Source: Psychromarinibacter sp048262455 (lineage in GTDB: Bacteria; Pseudomonadota; Alphaproteobacteria; Rhodobacterales; Rhodobacteraceae). Taken from it: a stretch of 64,000 nt of DNA. The translations under genes and the position numbers were made by a program. The stretch spans positions 18,745-82,744 of the forward strand of contig JBLXFD010000017.1 in NCBI GenBank assembly GCA_048262455.1. The letters run 5' to 3'. The notes beneath the pieces were generated by a model. The model saw only the letters and a list, made by a program, of their open reading frames with translations, was not told the DNA's origin and searched no databases. This document shows, piece by piece, positions 27,980-38,520 of this stretch (position 1 is its first letter; each line of letters opens with the position of its first letter).

Positions 27980-30445
27980 TCAGTCCCGCGCCCAGCGCTC
28001 CAGCGCCGAAACCACCTTCGTTCCGATGCTGCCGGCCGAAACCTCCGCCAGCGGACAAGGCTGCGCCAGCCGCGCCTCCATGTCCCCGACGTGGAAGGCA
28101 TCGGGCCGCTTCAGCTTGCCCAGATCCTCCCAGGTCACCGGCACCGCCACCGCCGCGCCGGGGCGGCCGCGCAGGGAATAGGGGGCGACGGCGGTGGACC
28201 CGCGCTCGTTGCGCAGCCAGTCGATGAATATCCGGCCGCTGCGCTTCTTCTTCGACATGGTGGCGGTGTAGCGCTCCGGCGCGCGTTCGGCGAGGACATG
28301 GGCGAAGGTCTGGGAGAAGCCCTTGACCGTCTCCCACCCGGCGGTGCGGCGCAGCGGGGCGATGACGTGCACGCCCTTGCCGCCGGTGACCATGGCGCCC
28401 GAGGCAAGGCCCACCGCCTCCAGCCCCGCGCGCACCTCCTCGGCCGCCGCCTTCACGGCGTCGAACCCGAGCCCCTCGTCGGGGTCGAGGTCGAAGACCA
28501 GCCGGTCGGGCCGGTCCAGCCTGTCGCGGCGGGCGCCCCAGATGTGGAACTCCAGCGTTCCCATCTGCACCGCCCCCAGCAGCGCCGCCTTGCCGGGCAG
28601 GTACATGTAATCCTCGACCGCGCCGTTCTTTTCCTCCACCGGCACCGTCCCGATCGCCTCGGGAAAGCCCTTGCCGGCGTGCTTCTGGAAAAACGCCTCG
28701 CCCTCGATCCCGGTGGGATAGCGCAGCAGCGACACGGGGCGGTCGCCGGCGTAGGTCAGCATCCGCTCGGCCACCCGGTCGTAGTGCCGCGCCACGTCGG
28801 CCTTGGTCAGCTTCGCCTTGGGGTAGACCACCCGCCCGGCGCTGGAGATCCGCACGCCGCCGACCTTCTCGCCCGACGTGTCGTCCGGGTCGGCCTTGGG
28901 GCCGTCGGTCTCTGCCTCTGCCTTCGCCGTCACCGCAGATGCCTCCTTGTCCTCGCGCAGCCCCTGGAAAACGCCGTGGCGCACCCGGCCCTCGGCGGTG
29001 AACTCGGTGTAGGAGACCTCGGCCACCAGCTTCGGCGTGATCCACTTCGCGCCCTTCGTCTCTGCCGGCAGGTGGCCTTCGAAGGGGGCCGTCTTGCGCG
29101 CCAGGGGCTTCATCGCCGCCATCAGCGCGTCGAACCGGCGCGCGTCGAAGCCGGTGCCCACCTTGCCCCGGTAGACCAGCCGCCCGCCCTCGTAGCTGCC
29201 CAGCAGCAGCGAGGAGAACGGCCGCCCGCGCTTGTCCGAAGGCTGCCAGCCGCCGATCACCAGCTCGGCCCGGCGGATGCACTTGGTCTTGATCCAGGCA
29301 GTGCCGCGGCCGCTACGATAGGGGGCGTCGGCCAGTTTCGAGACGATCCCCTCGCCGCCCGCCGCGCAGATCGCCGCCAGCACCTCGTCGCCGTCGCCCT
29401 CGATGAAGGGGCTCAGGCGGATCGGCCCGCGCGGCGGCAGCTTTTCCAGCAACCGCTCCAACGCCGCGCGCCGTTCGGTCAGCGGCTTGCCCGTCAGGTC
29501 CCGCCCGTCGAGGTGCAGGCAGTCGAAGGCATAGAAGGTCAGCGCCCCGCCCTCCTTTAGCGCCTCCTGCAGCGCCGAGAAATCGCCGCCGCCCTCGCCC
29601 GCGATCACCTCGCCATCGATCAGCGCGGCCTCGCAGTCCAGCGCGGCGGCGGGGGTTGCGAGGTCGCCGAAGCGGTCGGTCCAGTCCTTGCCGTTGCGGG
29701 TGTACAGCCGCACGCCGCCCATGCCGACCGCCATCAGGCAGCGGTAGCCGTCGAACTTTGCCTCGTGGCGCCAGGTCTCGCCCTCGGGCGGGGCGTCGCG
29801 CAGGGTGGCCAGCTGCACCTTCTGAAAGCGCGGCAGCGGCTTGGAATGGTCCTGCTTCTTCGCCGGCTCGGTGCCCGAGGCGATGGCCCGCATGGCGCGG
29901 CCGGTGGTGACGCTGGTGCGGTACTTGTTCAGCAGCGCGTCGGCGGTGCGCCCGGCGAAATCGTCCTTTTCCTTGATCAGCAGCCAGTTCTCGCGCTTCT
30001 CATTGCCACGCCCGCGCATCCGAACCAGCGCCCAGCCGCCCATCATCCGGGCGCCGTGCAGCCGGAAATGCAGCTTGCCCTGCGAGATGCCCTCCTCGGG
30101 GTCGTGCAGCGGCTCCCACCACCCCTGGTCCCACAGCATCACCGTGCCGCCGCCGTATTCGCCCTTGGGGATCGTGCCCTCGAAGCTGCCGTAGGCCACC
30201 GGATGATCCTCGGTCCGCACGGCAAGGCGTTTTTCCGACGGGTCGGTCGAGGGGCCCTTGGTCACCGCCCAGGACCACAGCACGCCGCCCCATTCCAGCC
30301 GGAAGTCGTAGTGCAGCCGGGTCGCGTCGTGCTTCTGCACAACGAAGCCCAGCCGCGCGGCCCCTGCCTCTACCAGCTGCGCCTCGGGCTCGGGCGTGCG
30401 GGTGAAGTCGCGCTTGGCGCGGTACTGCTCGAGCCCGCCGGTCAT
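27980..30445 (-). CDS. ligD: multifunctional ATP-dependent DNA ligase D
   Basis: An 821 aa non-homologous end-joining ligase with the order phosphoesterase, ligase, polymerase. The 3'-phosphoesterase domain covers about residues 1-150 (VVQKHDATRLHYDFRLEW, EDHPVAY). The ligase nucleotidyl-transfer lysine is Lys230 in HEAKFDGYR. The polymerase/primase domain occupies the C-terminal third (VVYPKAKLTKADVARHYD, FDLDPDEG metal site). It processes and seals double-strand breaks with Ku. Its ATG overlaps the ku stop (ATGA), so the two are coupled. Confidence 0.96.
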   Translation of the reverse strand: MTGGLEQYRAKRDFTRTPEPEAQLVEAGAARLGFVVQKHDATRLHYDFRLEWGGVLWSWAVTKGPSTDPSEKRLAVRTEDHPVAYGSFEGTIPKGEYGGGTVMLWDQGWWEPLHDPEEGISQGKLHFRLHGARMMGGWALVRMRGRGNEKRENWLLIKEKDDFAGRTADALLNKYRTSVTTGRAMRAIASGTEPAKKQDHSKPLPRFQKVQLATLRDAPPEGETWRHEAKFDGYRCLMAVGMGGVRLYTRNGKDWTDRFGDLATPAAALDCEAALIDGEVIAGEGGGDFSALQEALKEGGALTFYAFDCLHLDGRDLTGKPLTERRAALERLLEKLPPRGPIRLSPFIEGDGDEVLAAICAAGGEGIVSKLADAPYRSGRGTAWIKTKCIRRAELVIGGWQPSDKRGRPFSSLLLGSYEGGRLVYRGKVGTGFDARRFDALMAAMKPLARKTAPFEGHLPAETKGAKWITPKLVAEVSYTEFTAEGRVRHGVFQGLREDKEASAVTAKAEAETDGPKADPDDTSGEKVGGVRISSAGRVVYPKAKLTKADVARHYDRVAERMLTYAGDRPVSLLRYPTGIEGEAFFQKHAGKGFPEAIGTVPVEEKNGAVEDYMYLPGKAALLGAVQMGTLEFHIWGARRDRLDRPDRLVFDLDPDEGLGFDAVKAAAEEVRAGLEAVGLASGAMVTGGKGVHVIAPLRRTAGWETVKGFSQTFAHVLAERAPERYTATMSKKKRSGRIFIDWLRNERGSTAVAPYSLRGRPGAAVAVPVTWEDLGKLKRPDAFHVGDMEARLAQPCPLAEVSAGSIGTKVVSALERWARD

Positions 30446-31284
30446 GAGGCCTTTTTCCGGCTCCGGCTACCCGAGGAGGTCTTGGGCTTGCCCTTGGTCT
30501 CCTTCAGGCTTTTCTTCAGCGCGTCCATCAGGTCGACCACGTTGCTCGGCCCCGCCGCCGGCTCCTTGTCGTCGCTGCGCGCGCGCGGGGTCTTCTTGTT
30601 TTTCAGCTTGGCAGAGATCAGCTCGTTCAGCGCCTCGGCGTAGTGGTCCTTGAAGGCAGAGGCGTCGAAGGGCGCGGTCTTGCGGTCGATCAGCTGGGTG
30701 GCCACCTCCAGCAGCTCCTTGTCGGCGGCGTCGTCCTCGATCGAGGAGAACAGCGGCTCGGCGTCGCGGATCTCGGTGGCGTAGTGCAGCGTCTCCAGCA
30801 GCAGCCCGTCGCCGCAGGGGCGGATGGCGCAGAGGTATTCCTTGCCGCGCATGGTCAGCTGCCCCAGCCCGGTCTTGTTGCTCTTGCGCAGCGCGTCGCG
30901 CACCACGCGGTAGGCGTCCTCGGCCAACTCGTCGGTGGGCACGATGTAGTAGGGCCGGTCGAACCAGATCGGCGCGATCTCGGCCCCGTCGACGAACTGC
31001 ACCAGCTCCAGCGTCTTCTTGGTCTCCAGCTTGATGGTGTCGATCTCTTCCGGCTCCAGCAAAATATACTCGCCGTCGTCGGTCTCGTAGCCCTTCATGA
31101 TCTCGTCGCTTTCCACCGGGCCGACCCCCTGCACCACCTTCTGGTACTTCACCGGCTTGCCGGTGCCGCGGTGGATCTGCCGGAAGGAAATGCGGCTGCC
31201 CGATTCCTTGGCCGAATGGATCTCGATCGGGATGGACACCAGCGACAGCCGAAGCTGGCCTTTCCAGATTGCACGGGACGCCAT
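30442..31284 (-). CDS. ku: DNA end-binding protein Ku
   Basis: A 280 aa bacterial Ku. It opens with MASRAIWKGQLRLSLVSIPI, the usual N-terminus, and continues through the beta-barrel (VKYQKVVQG, FDRPYYIVPTDE). The Lys/Arg-rich tail (KKSLKETKGKPKTSSGSRSRKK) helps DNA threading and LigD recruitment in characterised homologues. AGGAGG lies seven bases before the ATG. Operon order ku-ligD. Confidence 0.96.
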   Translation of the reverse strand: MASRAIWKGQLRLSLVSIPIEIHSAKESGSRISFRQIHRGTGKPVKYQKVVQGVGPVESDEIMKGYETDDGEYILLEPEEIDTIKLETKKTLELVQFVDGAEIAPIWFDRPYYIVPTDELAEDAYRVVRDALRKSNKTGLGQLTMRGKEYLCAIRPCGDGLLLETLHYATEIRDAEPLFSSIEDDAADKELLEVATQLIDRKTAPFDASAFKDHYAEALNELISAKLKNKKTPRARSDDKEPAAGPSNVVDLMDALKKSLKETKGKPKTSSGSRSRKKAS

Positions 31285-31463
31285 GGCGGAACCTCCTGAC
31301 AGCAGCGCCGGATGGTCCGGCATCCAAGCGACAACGCGGCTTGCGCGCGAAATGTTTCGCCGGCGCCGGGAACACCGGCCGGGTCCGCGCCGTTCCATCA
31401 CAGTTGCACGAGCGGCCGCAGGGCCGCCCGCGACCGGGGACAACGACAGCGAAGGAGCTTTGC

Positions 31464-31838
31464 ATGGCCACCTACGACGGACCCGCCCGGCCGCCGCACC
31501 GAAACGCCTGGGTGATGGCGCTCGGCTGGATCTGCATCCTGCTGGGCGCGGTGATCCTGGCGCTGGGGGTCTGGCTGATCGTGCTGGGCGGCAGCTGGTA
31601 CTACGGGCTGGCGGGGCTGGGGCTGATCGTGACGGGGGTGTTGCTGAACCGGCATTCCATGGCCGCGGTCTGGATCTTCGTCGTCACATGGCTCGGCACC
31701 GCCGCCTGGGCCTGGTGGGAGGTGGGCGCCGACTGGTGGGCACAGGTGCCGCGGATGGCGGCGCCGACGCTGATCCTGGTCCTCGTTCTGCTGTGCATCC
31801 CGGCGCTGGCGCGCTGGAACCGCGAGAAAGGCTACTGA
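31464..31838 (+). CDS. membrane-anchor subunit of a PQQ glucose-dehydrogenase-like enzyme
   Basis: A 124 aa protein with about four to five membrane helices (WICILLGAVILALGVWLIVLG, GLAGLGLIVTGVLL, WIFVVTWLGTAAWAWWEVGAD, LILVLVLLCIPAL). It matches the N-terminal membrane domain of membrane-bound PQQ glucose dehydrogenase, including WEVGADWWAQVPR, the segment that precedes the propeller in one-piece enzymes. Here it is a separate gene with RBS AAGGAG, ending two bases before the propeller gene. In one-piece homologues this domain carries the ubiquinone site. Confidence 0.8.
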   Translation: MATYDGPARPPHRNAWVMALGWICILLGAVILALGVWLIVLGGSWYYGLAGLGLIVTGVLLNRHSMAAVWIFVVTWLGTAAWAWWEVGADWWAQVPRMAAPTLILVLVLLCIPALARWNREKGY

Positions 31839-31840
31839 GA

Positions 31841-34060
31841 ATGACCATCAAGATCCTGACCGCCGCGCTCGCCGGCCTCTGCCTGCTGACCCCCGCCAGC
31901 GCGCAGGACACCCCGCCGCCCGCGCCCGCACCCGAGACGCCGAGCCCGGCGGCACCGCCCGAACCCGCGCCGGAACCTGCGCCCGAACCCGTAGACGAGC
32001 CTGCCGAGGCGACCCCGCCCGCGCCCGAGGCTCCGGCAGCAGAGGAAGAAGCGGAGGCGCCCGCCGATGAGGCCCCTGCCGAAGAGGCCCCCGCCGAGGA
32101 CGCCCCCGACACCGCCCCCGACACCGGCCGCGCCCGCGCCCCCGCCCCGCAGCCCCAGGTGGGCGCCGACTGGCCCTTCTACGGCGGCGACGCCCGCGCC
32201 ACCCGCTACTCCCCCCTCGACCAGATCACCCGCGACAACGTCGCCCGGCTGGAGCGCGCCTTCGAGTACCGCACCGGCGACCTGCCCGAGGGCGACGCCG
32301 AGGGGAAATACTCCCCCGAGACCACGCCCCTGAAGATCGGCGACGACCTGCTGCTCTGCTCGGCCATGAACATCCTGATCTCCGTCGACGCCGCCACCGG
32401 CCGCGAGAACTGGCGCCACGACCCGGGCGTCCCGGCCGAGGCGATCCCCTACGGCGCCTCCTGCCGCGGCGTCTCGGTCTACACCGACCCCGAGGCCGCC
32501 GAGGACGCGGCCTGCGCCACGCGCGTGATCCAGGGCACGCTGGACGCCCGGCTGATCGCGGTTGACCTGGAAACCGGCACCCCCTGCGCGGACTTCGGCG
32601 AGAACGGCGAGGTGGACCTGTGGCAGGGCATCGGCGAGCGGGTACCCGGCTGGTACGCCGTCACCTCGCCCCCCGCCATCGTGCGCGGCGTGGTGGTGAC
32701 CGGCGCGCAGGTGAAGGACGGCCAGGCAGAGGACGCCCCCTCGGGCGTGGTGCGCGGTTTCGACGCCGTGACGGGCGATCTGGCCTGGGCCTGGGACCTC
32801 GGCGCGCCGGAGCAGAACATCGACGGCCCGCCCGAGGGCGAGGTCTACACCCGCGGCACCCCCAACATGTGGACCACGGCGGTGGGCGACGAGGAGTTGG
32901 GACAGGTCTACCTGCCCATGGGCAACAGCTCCGTCGACTATTACGGCTCGAACCGCAGCGAGGCGGAAAACACCTATGCCACCGCGCTGGTGGCGCTGAA
33001 CGTGACCACCGGGCAGCCGGCCTGGCACTTCCAGACCCTGCGCCGCGATGTCTGGGACTACGACCTTGGCAGCCAGCCGACGCTGATCGACTTCCAGGGC
33101 ACCCCGGCGCTGGTCGTGGCCTCGAAACAGGGCGACATCTATATCCTCGACCGCGCCACCGGCACGCCCCTGACCCCGGTGGAGGAACTGACCGACCTGC
33201 CGACGGGCGAGGTGGAGCCGGACTATATCTCGGAAACGCAGCCGACCTCCGCCTGGCACAGCCTGCGCCAGCCGCCGCTGGAAGAGAAGGACATGTGGGG
33301 CTTCACCCCCATCGACCAGCTCTGGTGCCGGATCATGTACCGGCGGGCGGAGTACCAGGGCTATCTGACCCCGCCGACGGCGGACCGCCCCTGGATCCAG
33401 TACCCCGGCTACAACGGCGGCTCCGACTGGGGCTCTGTCGCCGTCGACACCGAACGCGGGATCCTCGTGGCCAACTACAACGACATCCCCAACTACAACC
33501 GCCTGCTGCCAGAGGAGGAACGCCAGGAACGCGGACTGCGCCCGATCGACCAGCAGGACGCCGACAGCGGCGGCAGCCCCGAGGGCGCGGGCGACCCGCA
33601 GGCCGGCGCGCCCTACGGCATCGAGGTCAACGCCGGCTGGCGCAACCCAGCCACCCGGATGCCCTGCACGCGGCCCCCCTACGGCGGCATCCGCGCCATC
33701 GACCTTGCCACGGGCAAGACCCTCTGGGACGTGCCGCTGGGCACCGCGCGGCGCAACGGGCCCTTCGGCATCCCCTCGTTCCTGCCGATCCCCATCGGCA
33801 CGCCGAACAACGGCGGCTCGGTGGTGACAACGGGCGGGCTGGTCTTCATCGGCGCGGCCACCGACAACCTGTTCCGCGCCATCGACATCGAGACCGGAGA
33901 GACGCTCTGGTCCGACGTTCTGCCCGCCGGCGGCCAGGCCAACCCCATCACCTACGAGGCGGACGGCCGGCAATACGTGATGATCGCCGCGGGCGGCCAC
34001 CACTTCATGGAGACCCCGGTAGGCGACTGGCTGATCGCCTACGCCCTGCCCGAAGATTGA
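31841..34060 (+). CDS. gcd: PQQ-dependent glucose-dehydrogenase-like quinoprotein, periplasmic part
   Basis: A 739 aa protein: signal peptide (MTIKILTAALAGLCLLTPASA), a long Pro/Ala/Glu-rich linker (about residues 24-105), then an eight-bladed PQQ propeller. DVWDYD contains the catalytic aspartate and SKQGDIYILDRATG the PQQ-contacting lysine found in glucose dehydrogenases; GTPNMWTTAVGDEE and the C-terminal GGHHFMETPVGDWLIAYALP also fit. It should oxidise an aldose at the outer face of the inner membrane and pass electrons to ubiquinone. The substrate is inferred from family; related sugars or polyols are possible. No pqq genes are in the window. Confidence 0.86.
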   Translation: MTIKILTAALAGLCLLTPASAQDTPPPAPAPETPSPAAPPEPAPEPAPEPVDEPAEATPPAPEAPAAEEEAEAPADEAPAEEAPAEDAPDTAPDTGRARAPAPQPQVGADWPFYGGDARATRYSPLDQITRDNVARLERAFEYRTGDLPEGDAEGKYSPETTPLKIGDDLLLCSAMNILISVDAATGRENWRHDPGVPAEAIPYGASCRGVSVYTDPEAAEDAACATRVIQGTLDARLIAVDLETGTPCADFGENGEVDLWQGIGERVPGWYAVTSPPAIVRGVVVTGAQVKDGQAEDAPSGVVRGFDAVTGDLAWAWDLGAPEQNIDGPPEGEVYTRGTPNMWTTAVGDEELGQVYLPMGNSSVDYYGSNRSEAENTYATALVALNVTTGQPAWHFQTLRRDVWDYDLGSQPTLIDFQGTPALVVASKQGDIYILDRATGTPLTPVEELTDLPTGEVEPDYISETQPTSAWHSLRQPPLEEKDMWGFTPIDQLWCRIMYRRAEYQGYLTPPTADRPWIQYPGYNGGSDWGSVAVDTERGILVANYNDIPNYNRLLPEEERQERGLRPIDQQDADSGGSPEGAGDPQAGAPYGIEVNAGWRNPATRMPCTRPPYGGIRAIDLATGKTLWDVPLGTARRNGPFGIPSFLPIPIGTPNNGGSVVTTGGLVFIGAATDNLFRAIDIETGETLWSDVLPAGGQANPITYEADGRQYVMIAAGGHHFMETPVGDWLIAYALPED

Positions 34061-34121
34061 CCCCCGCCGCGCTTTCCGCAACTCTTCCCGGGCGGTTGCA
34101 CGCCGCCTTGGGAGGAGCGAC

Positions 34122-35417
<1,296 letters not shown>

Positions 35418-35442
35418 CGGCGGGCCGAAAAAGTATTCGATG

Positions 35443-35473
35443 CCTCCGGCGGGGATATTTGAAACCAGAAGAA
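35443..35473 (+). repeat. gene-end element, copy B (downstream of paaK)
   Basis: CCTCCGGCGGGGATATTTG followed by AAACCAGAAGAA, starting 25 bp after the paaK stop and in paaK orientation. It is an inverted partner of copy C at 35593-35624: the two can pair over about 30 bp. Confidence 0.7.
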
Positions 35474-35552
35474 GGCAAGGTTTTCTTAACCCTCCGGCGG
35501 CAACATGGTCCCGCGGTACAGGCGGGGACGCCGATGACCGCACCGGAAGAAG

Positions 35553-35582
35553 GCCCCCCGTTCCCCCGCCGGGGCGGGGGGC
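35553..35582. other. nested GC hairpin between paaK and paaZ
   Basis: GCCCCCCG (35553-35560) pairs with CGGGGGGC (35575-35582), and inside it CCCC pairs with GGGG around GCC. It lies between copies B and C in the 297 bp convergent gap, where I see no gene. It could stop transcripts from either side. Confidence 0.5.
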
Positions 35583-35592
35583 TGACTGCATG

Positions 35593-35624
35593 TTCTTCTG
35601 GTCTGCAAATATCCCCGCCGGAGG
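35593..35624 (-). repeat. gene-end element, copy C (downstream of paaZ)
   Basis: On the minus strand: CCTCCGGCGGGGATATTTG, then CAGACCAGAAGAA. It lies about 90 bp after the paaZ stop in paaZ orientation. It is almost identical to copy B in the first 19 bases and in the last ten (ACCAGAAGAA). Confidence 0.7.
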
Positions 35625-35714
35625 CTCCGCAGGTGCCAGCCGCGCCGTGGCCGGGCGCGGGCGGCACACCTTCACAGGCAGGAATGATCGTCGCGCGGCA
35701 GCGCGTCCGCTGGA

Positions 35715-37757
35715 TCAGGGCCAGTGCCGGGCGACCATGGTCAACACGTCGTAGACCGCGACCTCGGCGTTCTCCTGGTTGGTGACCCGGCAGTCCCACC
35801 GCACCTCGCCGTGCTCCGCCGTCTCACGCGGGTTGATGGACTTGCAGGTCAGCAGCACCTGCAGGCTGTCGCCGAAGTAGACCGGCGTCAGGAAGCGCAG
35901 GTTGTCGAGGCCGTAGTTCGCCAGCACCGGCCCCGGCGCGGGGTCGACGAAGAGCCCGGCGGCGAAGGAGACGATCAGGTAGCCATGGGCCACCCGGTCC
36001 TCGAAGAAAGGGTTGGCGCGCGCCGCCTCGGCGTCCATGTGGGCGTAGAAGGTGTCGCCGGTGAAGGCGGCGAAATACTCCACGTCCTCGCGCGTCACCT
36101 GCCGCGTTTCGGTCAGGAGCTGGTCGCCGATCCGCAGGCTGTCCAGCGCGCGGCGGAAGGGGTGGCCCGCGCGGCGCACCGGCGCGCCGGGGATCCATTC
36201 GCCGGTGACCGCCGAGATCATGGCCGGCGCGCCCTGCACCGCGCTGCGCTGCATGAAGTGCGCCACGCCGCGCATGCCGCCCATCTCCTCGCCGCCGCCC
36301 GCGCGCCCCGGGCCGCCGTGCACCAGCGGCGCCAGCGGCGATCCGTGGCCGGTGGAGCTTTTCGCCGAGGCCGCGCTGCCCACCAGCACCCGGCCGTGCC
36401 AAGGCGCCAGCCCCCGCACCACGAGGCCCGCCAGCGCGGGATCAGCAGTGAACAGCGATGACACCAGCGAGCCGCGTCCGCGCCGGACGAGTTCCACCGC
36501 CGCCTCGGGCGTGTCGTAGGCCATGACCGTGGCCACCGGGCCGAAGGCCTCGACCTCGTGGGGCGCGCGGGCGGTGAGCGGGTCGGGGCAGCGCAGCAGC
36601 ACCGGGTTCAGGAAAGCCCCCGCCGCCGCGTCGCCGGAGGCCAGCGTCACCCGGTCCGGGTCGCCCGCCACCACCTCGGCCTCTGCCGCCAGCGCGCCGA
36701 TGCGTGCGCGCAGCCCCTCGCGGTCCTCCAGCGAGGCCAGCGCGCCCATGCCCGTGCCCGCCTCGCCCGGCAGCCCCACGGGCACCGCCGCCAGCCGCGC
36801 CGAGAGCGCCTTTATCACCGCCGCCTCGTGGTGCGCCGGCACGATCACCCGGCGGATCGCGGTGCATTTCTGCCCCGCCTTCACCGTCATCTCGCGGGTC
36901 ACCTCGGCCAGGAACAGGTCGAACTCCGCCGTGCCGGGCCCGGCGTCCGGGCCGAGGATTGCGGCGTTCAGGCTGTCGGCCTCCATGGTGAACCGCACCG
37001 AGCGCGCCACCACCGCCGGGTGGGTCCGCAGCCGCTGCCCGGTTTCGGCAGAGCCGGTGAAGGTCAGCGCGTCCTGCTCGCACAGGTGGTCCAGCAGGTC
37101 GCCTGCGCCGCCGCAGACCAGTTGCAGCGCGCCCTCGGGCAGCAGCCCGGTGGCCAGGATCCGCTGCACCACGGCCTCTGTCAGGTAGGCGGTCTGCGAG
37201 GCGGGCTTTACCACGCAGGGCACCCCCGCGATCAGCGCCGGAGCGATCTTTTCCAGCAACCCCCAGACCGGGAAGTTGAAGGCGTTGATGTGCACCGCCA
37301 CGCCTTCCAGCGGCGTCAGGATGTGCTGCGCCACGAAGCTGCCGTCGCGGGACAGCGGTTCCACCGGCCCCTCGGTGATGACCCGGGCGTTGGGCCATTC
37401 GCGCCGCGCCTTCGAGGCGAAGGACAGCAGCGTGCCGATGCCGCCCTCGATATCCACCTCGCCGTCGCGGCGGGTGGCGCCGGTGGCGAGGCTGACCTCG
37501 TGGAAATGCGCGCGCTGCTCCATCAGCGCCAGGCCCAGCGCCTTCAGCATCAGCGCCCGTTCGTGCAGCGTCATCGCCCGCAGCGCCGCGCCGCCGGTCT
37601 GCCGCCCCCAGGCCAGCGCCTCGGCGAAGTCCAGCCTCTCGGCGCCGATCCGCGCCACCGGGGCGCCGGTGGCCGCGTCGCGCAGCAGCCGCCCCTCGCC
37701 CGCGCCGGCGCGCCATGCGCCCGCCAGGTAGCTTTCCAGCCGCCGCGCCTCAGCCAT
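35715..37757 (-). CDS. paaZ: oxepin-CoA hydrolase / 3-oxo-5,6-dehydrosuberyl-CoA semialdehyde dehydrogenase
   Basis: A 680 aa fusion that opens the oxepin ring and oxidises the resulting aldehyde. The aldehyde dehydrogenase domain (about 1-515) has Glu259 (TMEADSLN) and Cys298 (KAGQKCTA), close to the equivalent positions of E. coli PaaZ. The MaoC-like hydratase domain begins at about residue 545 (YFAAFTGDTFYAHMD). Its start overlaps the preceding PaaA/PaaC-like gene by eight bases. The longer frame upstream is the shadow of that gene. Confidence 0.95.
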   Translation of the reverse strand: MAEARRLESYLAGAWRAGAGEGRLLRDAATGAPVARIGAERLDFAEALAWGRQTGGAALRAMTLHERALMLKALGLALMEQRAHFHEVSLATGATRRDGEVDIEGGIGTLLSFASKARREWPNARVITEGPVEPLSRDGSFVAQHILTPLEGVAVHINAFNFPVWGLLEKIAPALIAGVPCVVKPASQTAYLTEAVVQRILATGLLPEGALQLVCGGAGDLLDHLCEQDALTFTGSAETGQRLRTHPAVVARSVRFTMEADSLNAAILGPDAGPGTAEFDLFLAEVTREMTVKAGQKCTAIRRVIVPAHHEAAVIKALSARLAAVPVGLPGEAGTGMGALASLEDREGLRARIGALAAEAEVVAGDPDRVTLASGDAAAGAFLNPVLLRCPDPLTARAPHEVEAFGPVATVMAYDTPEAAVELVRRGRGSLVSSLFTADPALAGLVVRGLAPWHGRVLVGSAASAKSSTGHGSPLAPLVHGGPGRAGGGEEMGGMRGVAHFMQRSAVQGAPAMISAVTGEWIPGAPVRRAGHPFRRALDSLRIGDQLLTETRQVTREDVEYFAAFTGDTFYAHMDAEAARANPFFEDRVAHGYLIVSFAAGLFVDPAPGPVLANYGLDNLRFLTPVYFGDSLQVLLTCKSINPRETAEHGEVRWDCRVTNQENAEVAVYDVLTMVARHWP

Positions 37758-38520
37758 GCCGTACCCCCAGTTCCGAAAGGCAGGCCCCTGCCGCTTCCTC
37801 CCACTGTGCCCGCAGCGCGCCGTTGTCGCGGCGGCGCAGCCCCATGGCCTCCAGCCGGTCGAACCGGTCCGAGCGCGCCACGCCGAAGGTTTCCGCCACC
37901 CTCGGCCACCAGTAGTCCGCCGCCGCCCGCGCACCCTCCGCGCCGCCGCCCTCGACGATCCGCGCCAGCCCCTCGCAGCCCAGTTCCATGTGCCGCCGCT
38001 CTCGCGGAAGGATGTCCTGCAGCACGGCGGCAAAGGGCGCGTAGGAGCCTCCGGCCATCTCCTGCAGCTGCACCACCGTGGCCTGCCCCATCAGCACGTT
38101 CATCACCACCGCGTCGGTCCAGCCCTCCAGCGGGTAGTGGAACACCGACAGCCGCATGTCGCCGCCCTGCCGCCGGGCCTCTACCGCCGCGTCGCGGGGG
38201 CCCCGCGCGGCCCAGTCGTGGGCGGAGTTGTAGCGCGCCTTGTCGGTGCCGAACTCGGCCATCAGGTCCAGCACCTGCTCTGCGTGGCTGGCCTTTTCCA
38301 GCACGATGCGGCTGGCGGCGATGCGTTCGCGGATGCCGGGGGCGGCGTTGATCACCGCCGCGAAACCGGCCGAGCCCGCCAGCTCGCTGTCGACGAAGGA
38401 GGCCATCAGCCGCATCACCTCGGCCCGGTAGCGCGGCGGCGCGTTGGCGGGCGAGGTCAGGCGGCCGCCGCGGGCGAGGTAGTCCTCCAGCGCCATGGTG
38501 TCTTCGGGATCACTGGTCAT
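37750..38520 (-). CDS. additional PaaA/PaaC-like ferritin-like protein
   Basis: A 256 aa all-helical protein resembling the PaaA_PaaC family. One di-iron-type ExxH motif is clear (RERRHMELG); the other expected site reads IVLEKASHAEQV, where Glu and His are four apart rather than three, so metal binding may be altered. It is not needed by the five-gene E. coli oxygenase. It overlaps paaE (11 nt) and paaZ (8 nt), so it is surely part of the operon. Role unknown: perhaps a second small subunit, a chaperone or an oxygenase for another CoA ester. Confidence 0.72.
   Translation of the reverse strand: MTSDPEDTMALEDYLARGGRLTSPANAPPRYRAEVMRLMASFVDSELAGSAGFAAVINAAPGIRERIAASRIVLEKASHAEQVLDLMAEFGTDKARYNSAHDWAARGPRDAAVEARRQGGDMRLSVFHYPLEGWTDAVVMNVLMGQATVVQLQEMAGGSYAPFAAVLQDILPRERRHMELGCEGLARIVEGGGAEGARAAADYWWPRVAETFGVARSDRFDRLEAMGLRRRDNGALRAQWEEAAGACLSELGVRHG

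Noticed and set aside
31836..31843. Frameshift joining the two glucose-dehydrogenase parts
   Set aside because: The second part has its own ATG, a ribosome-binding-like GAAAGG and a convincing signal peptide, so two genes are the better reading.
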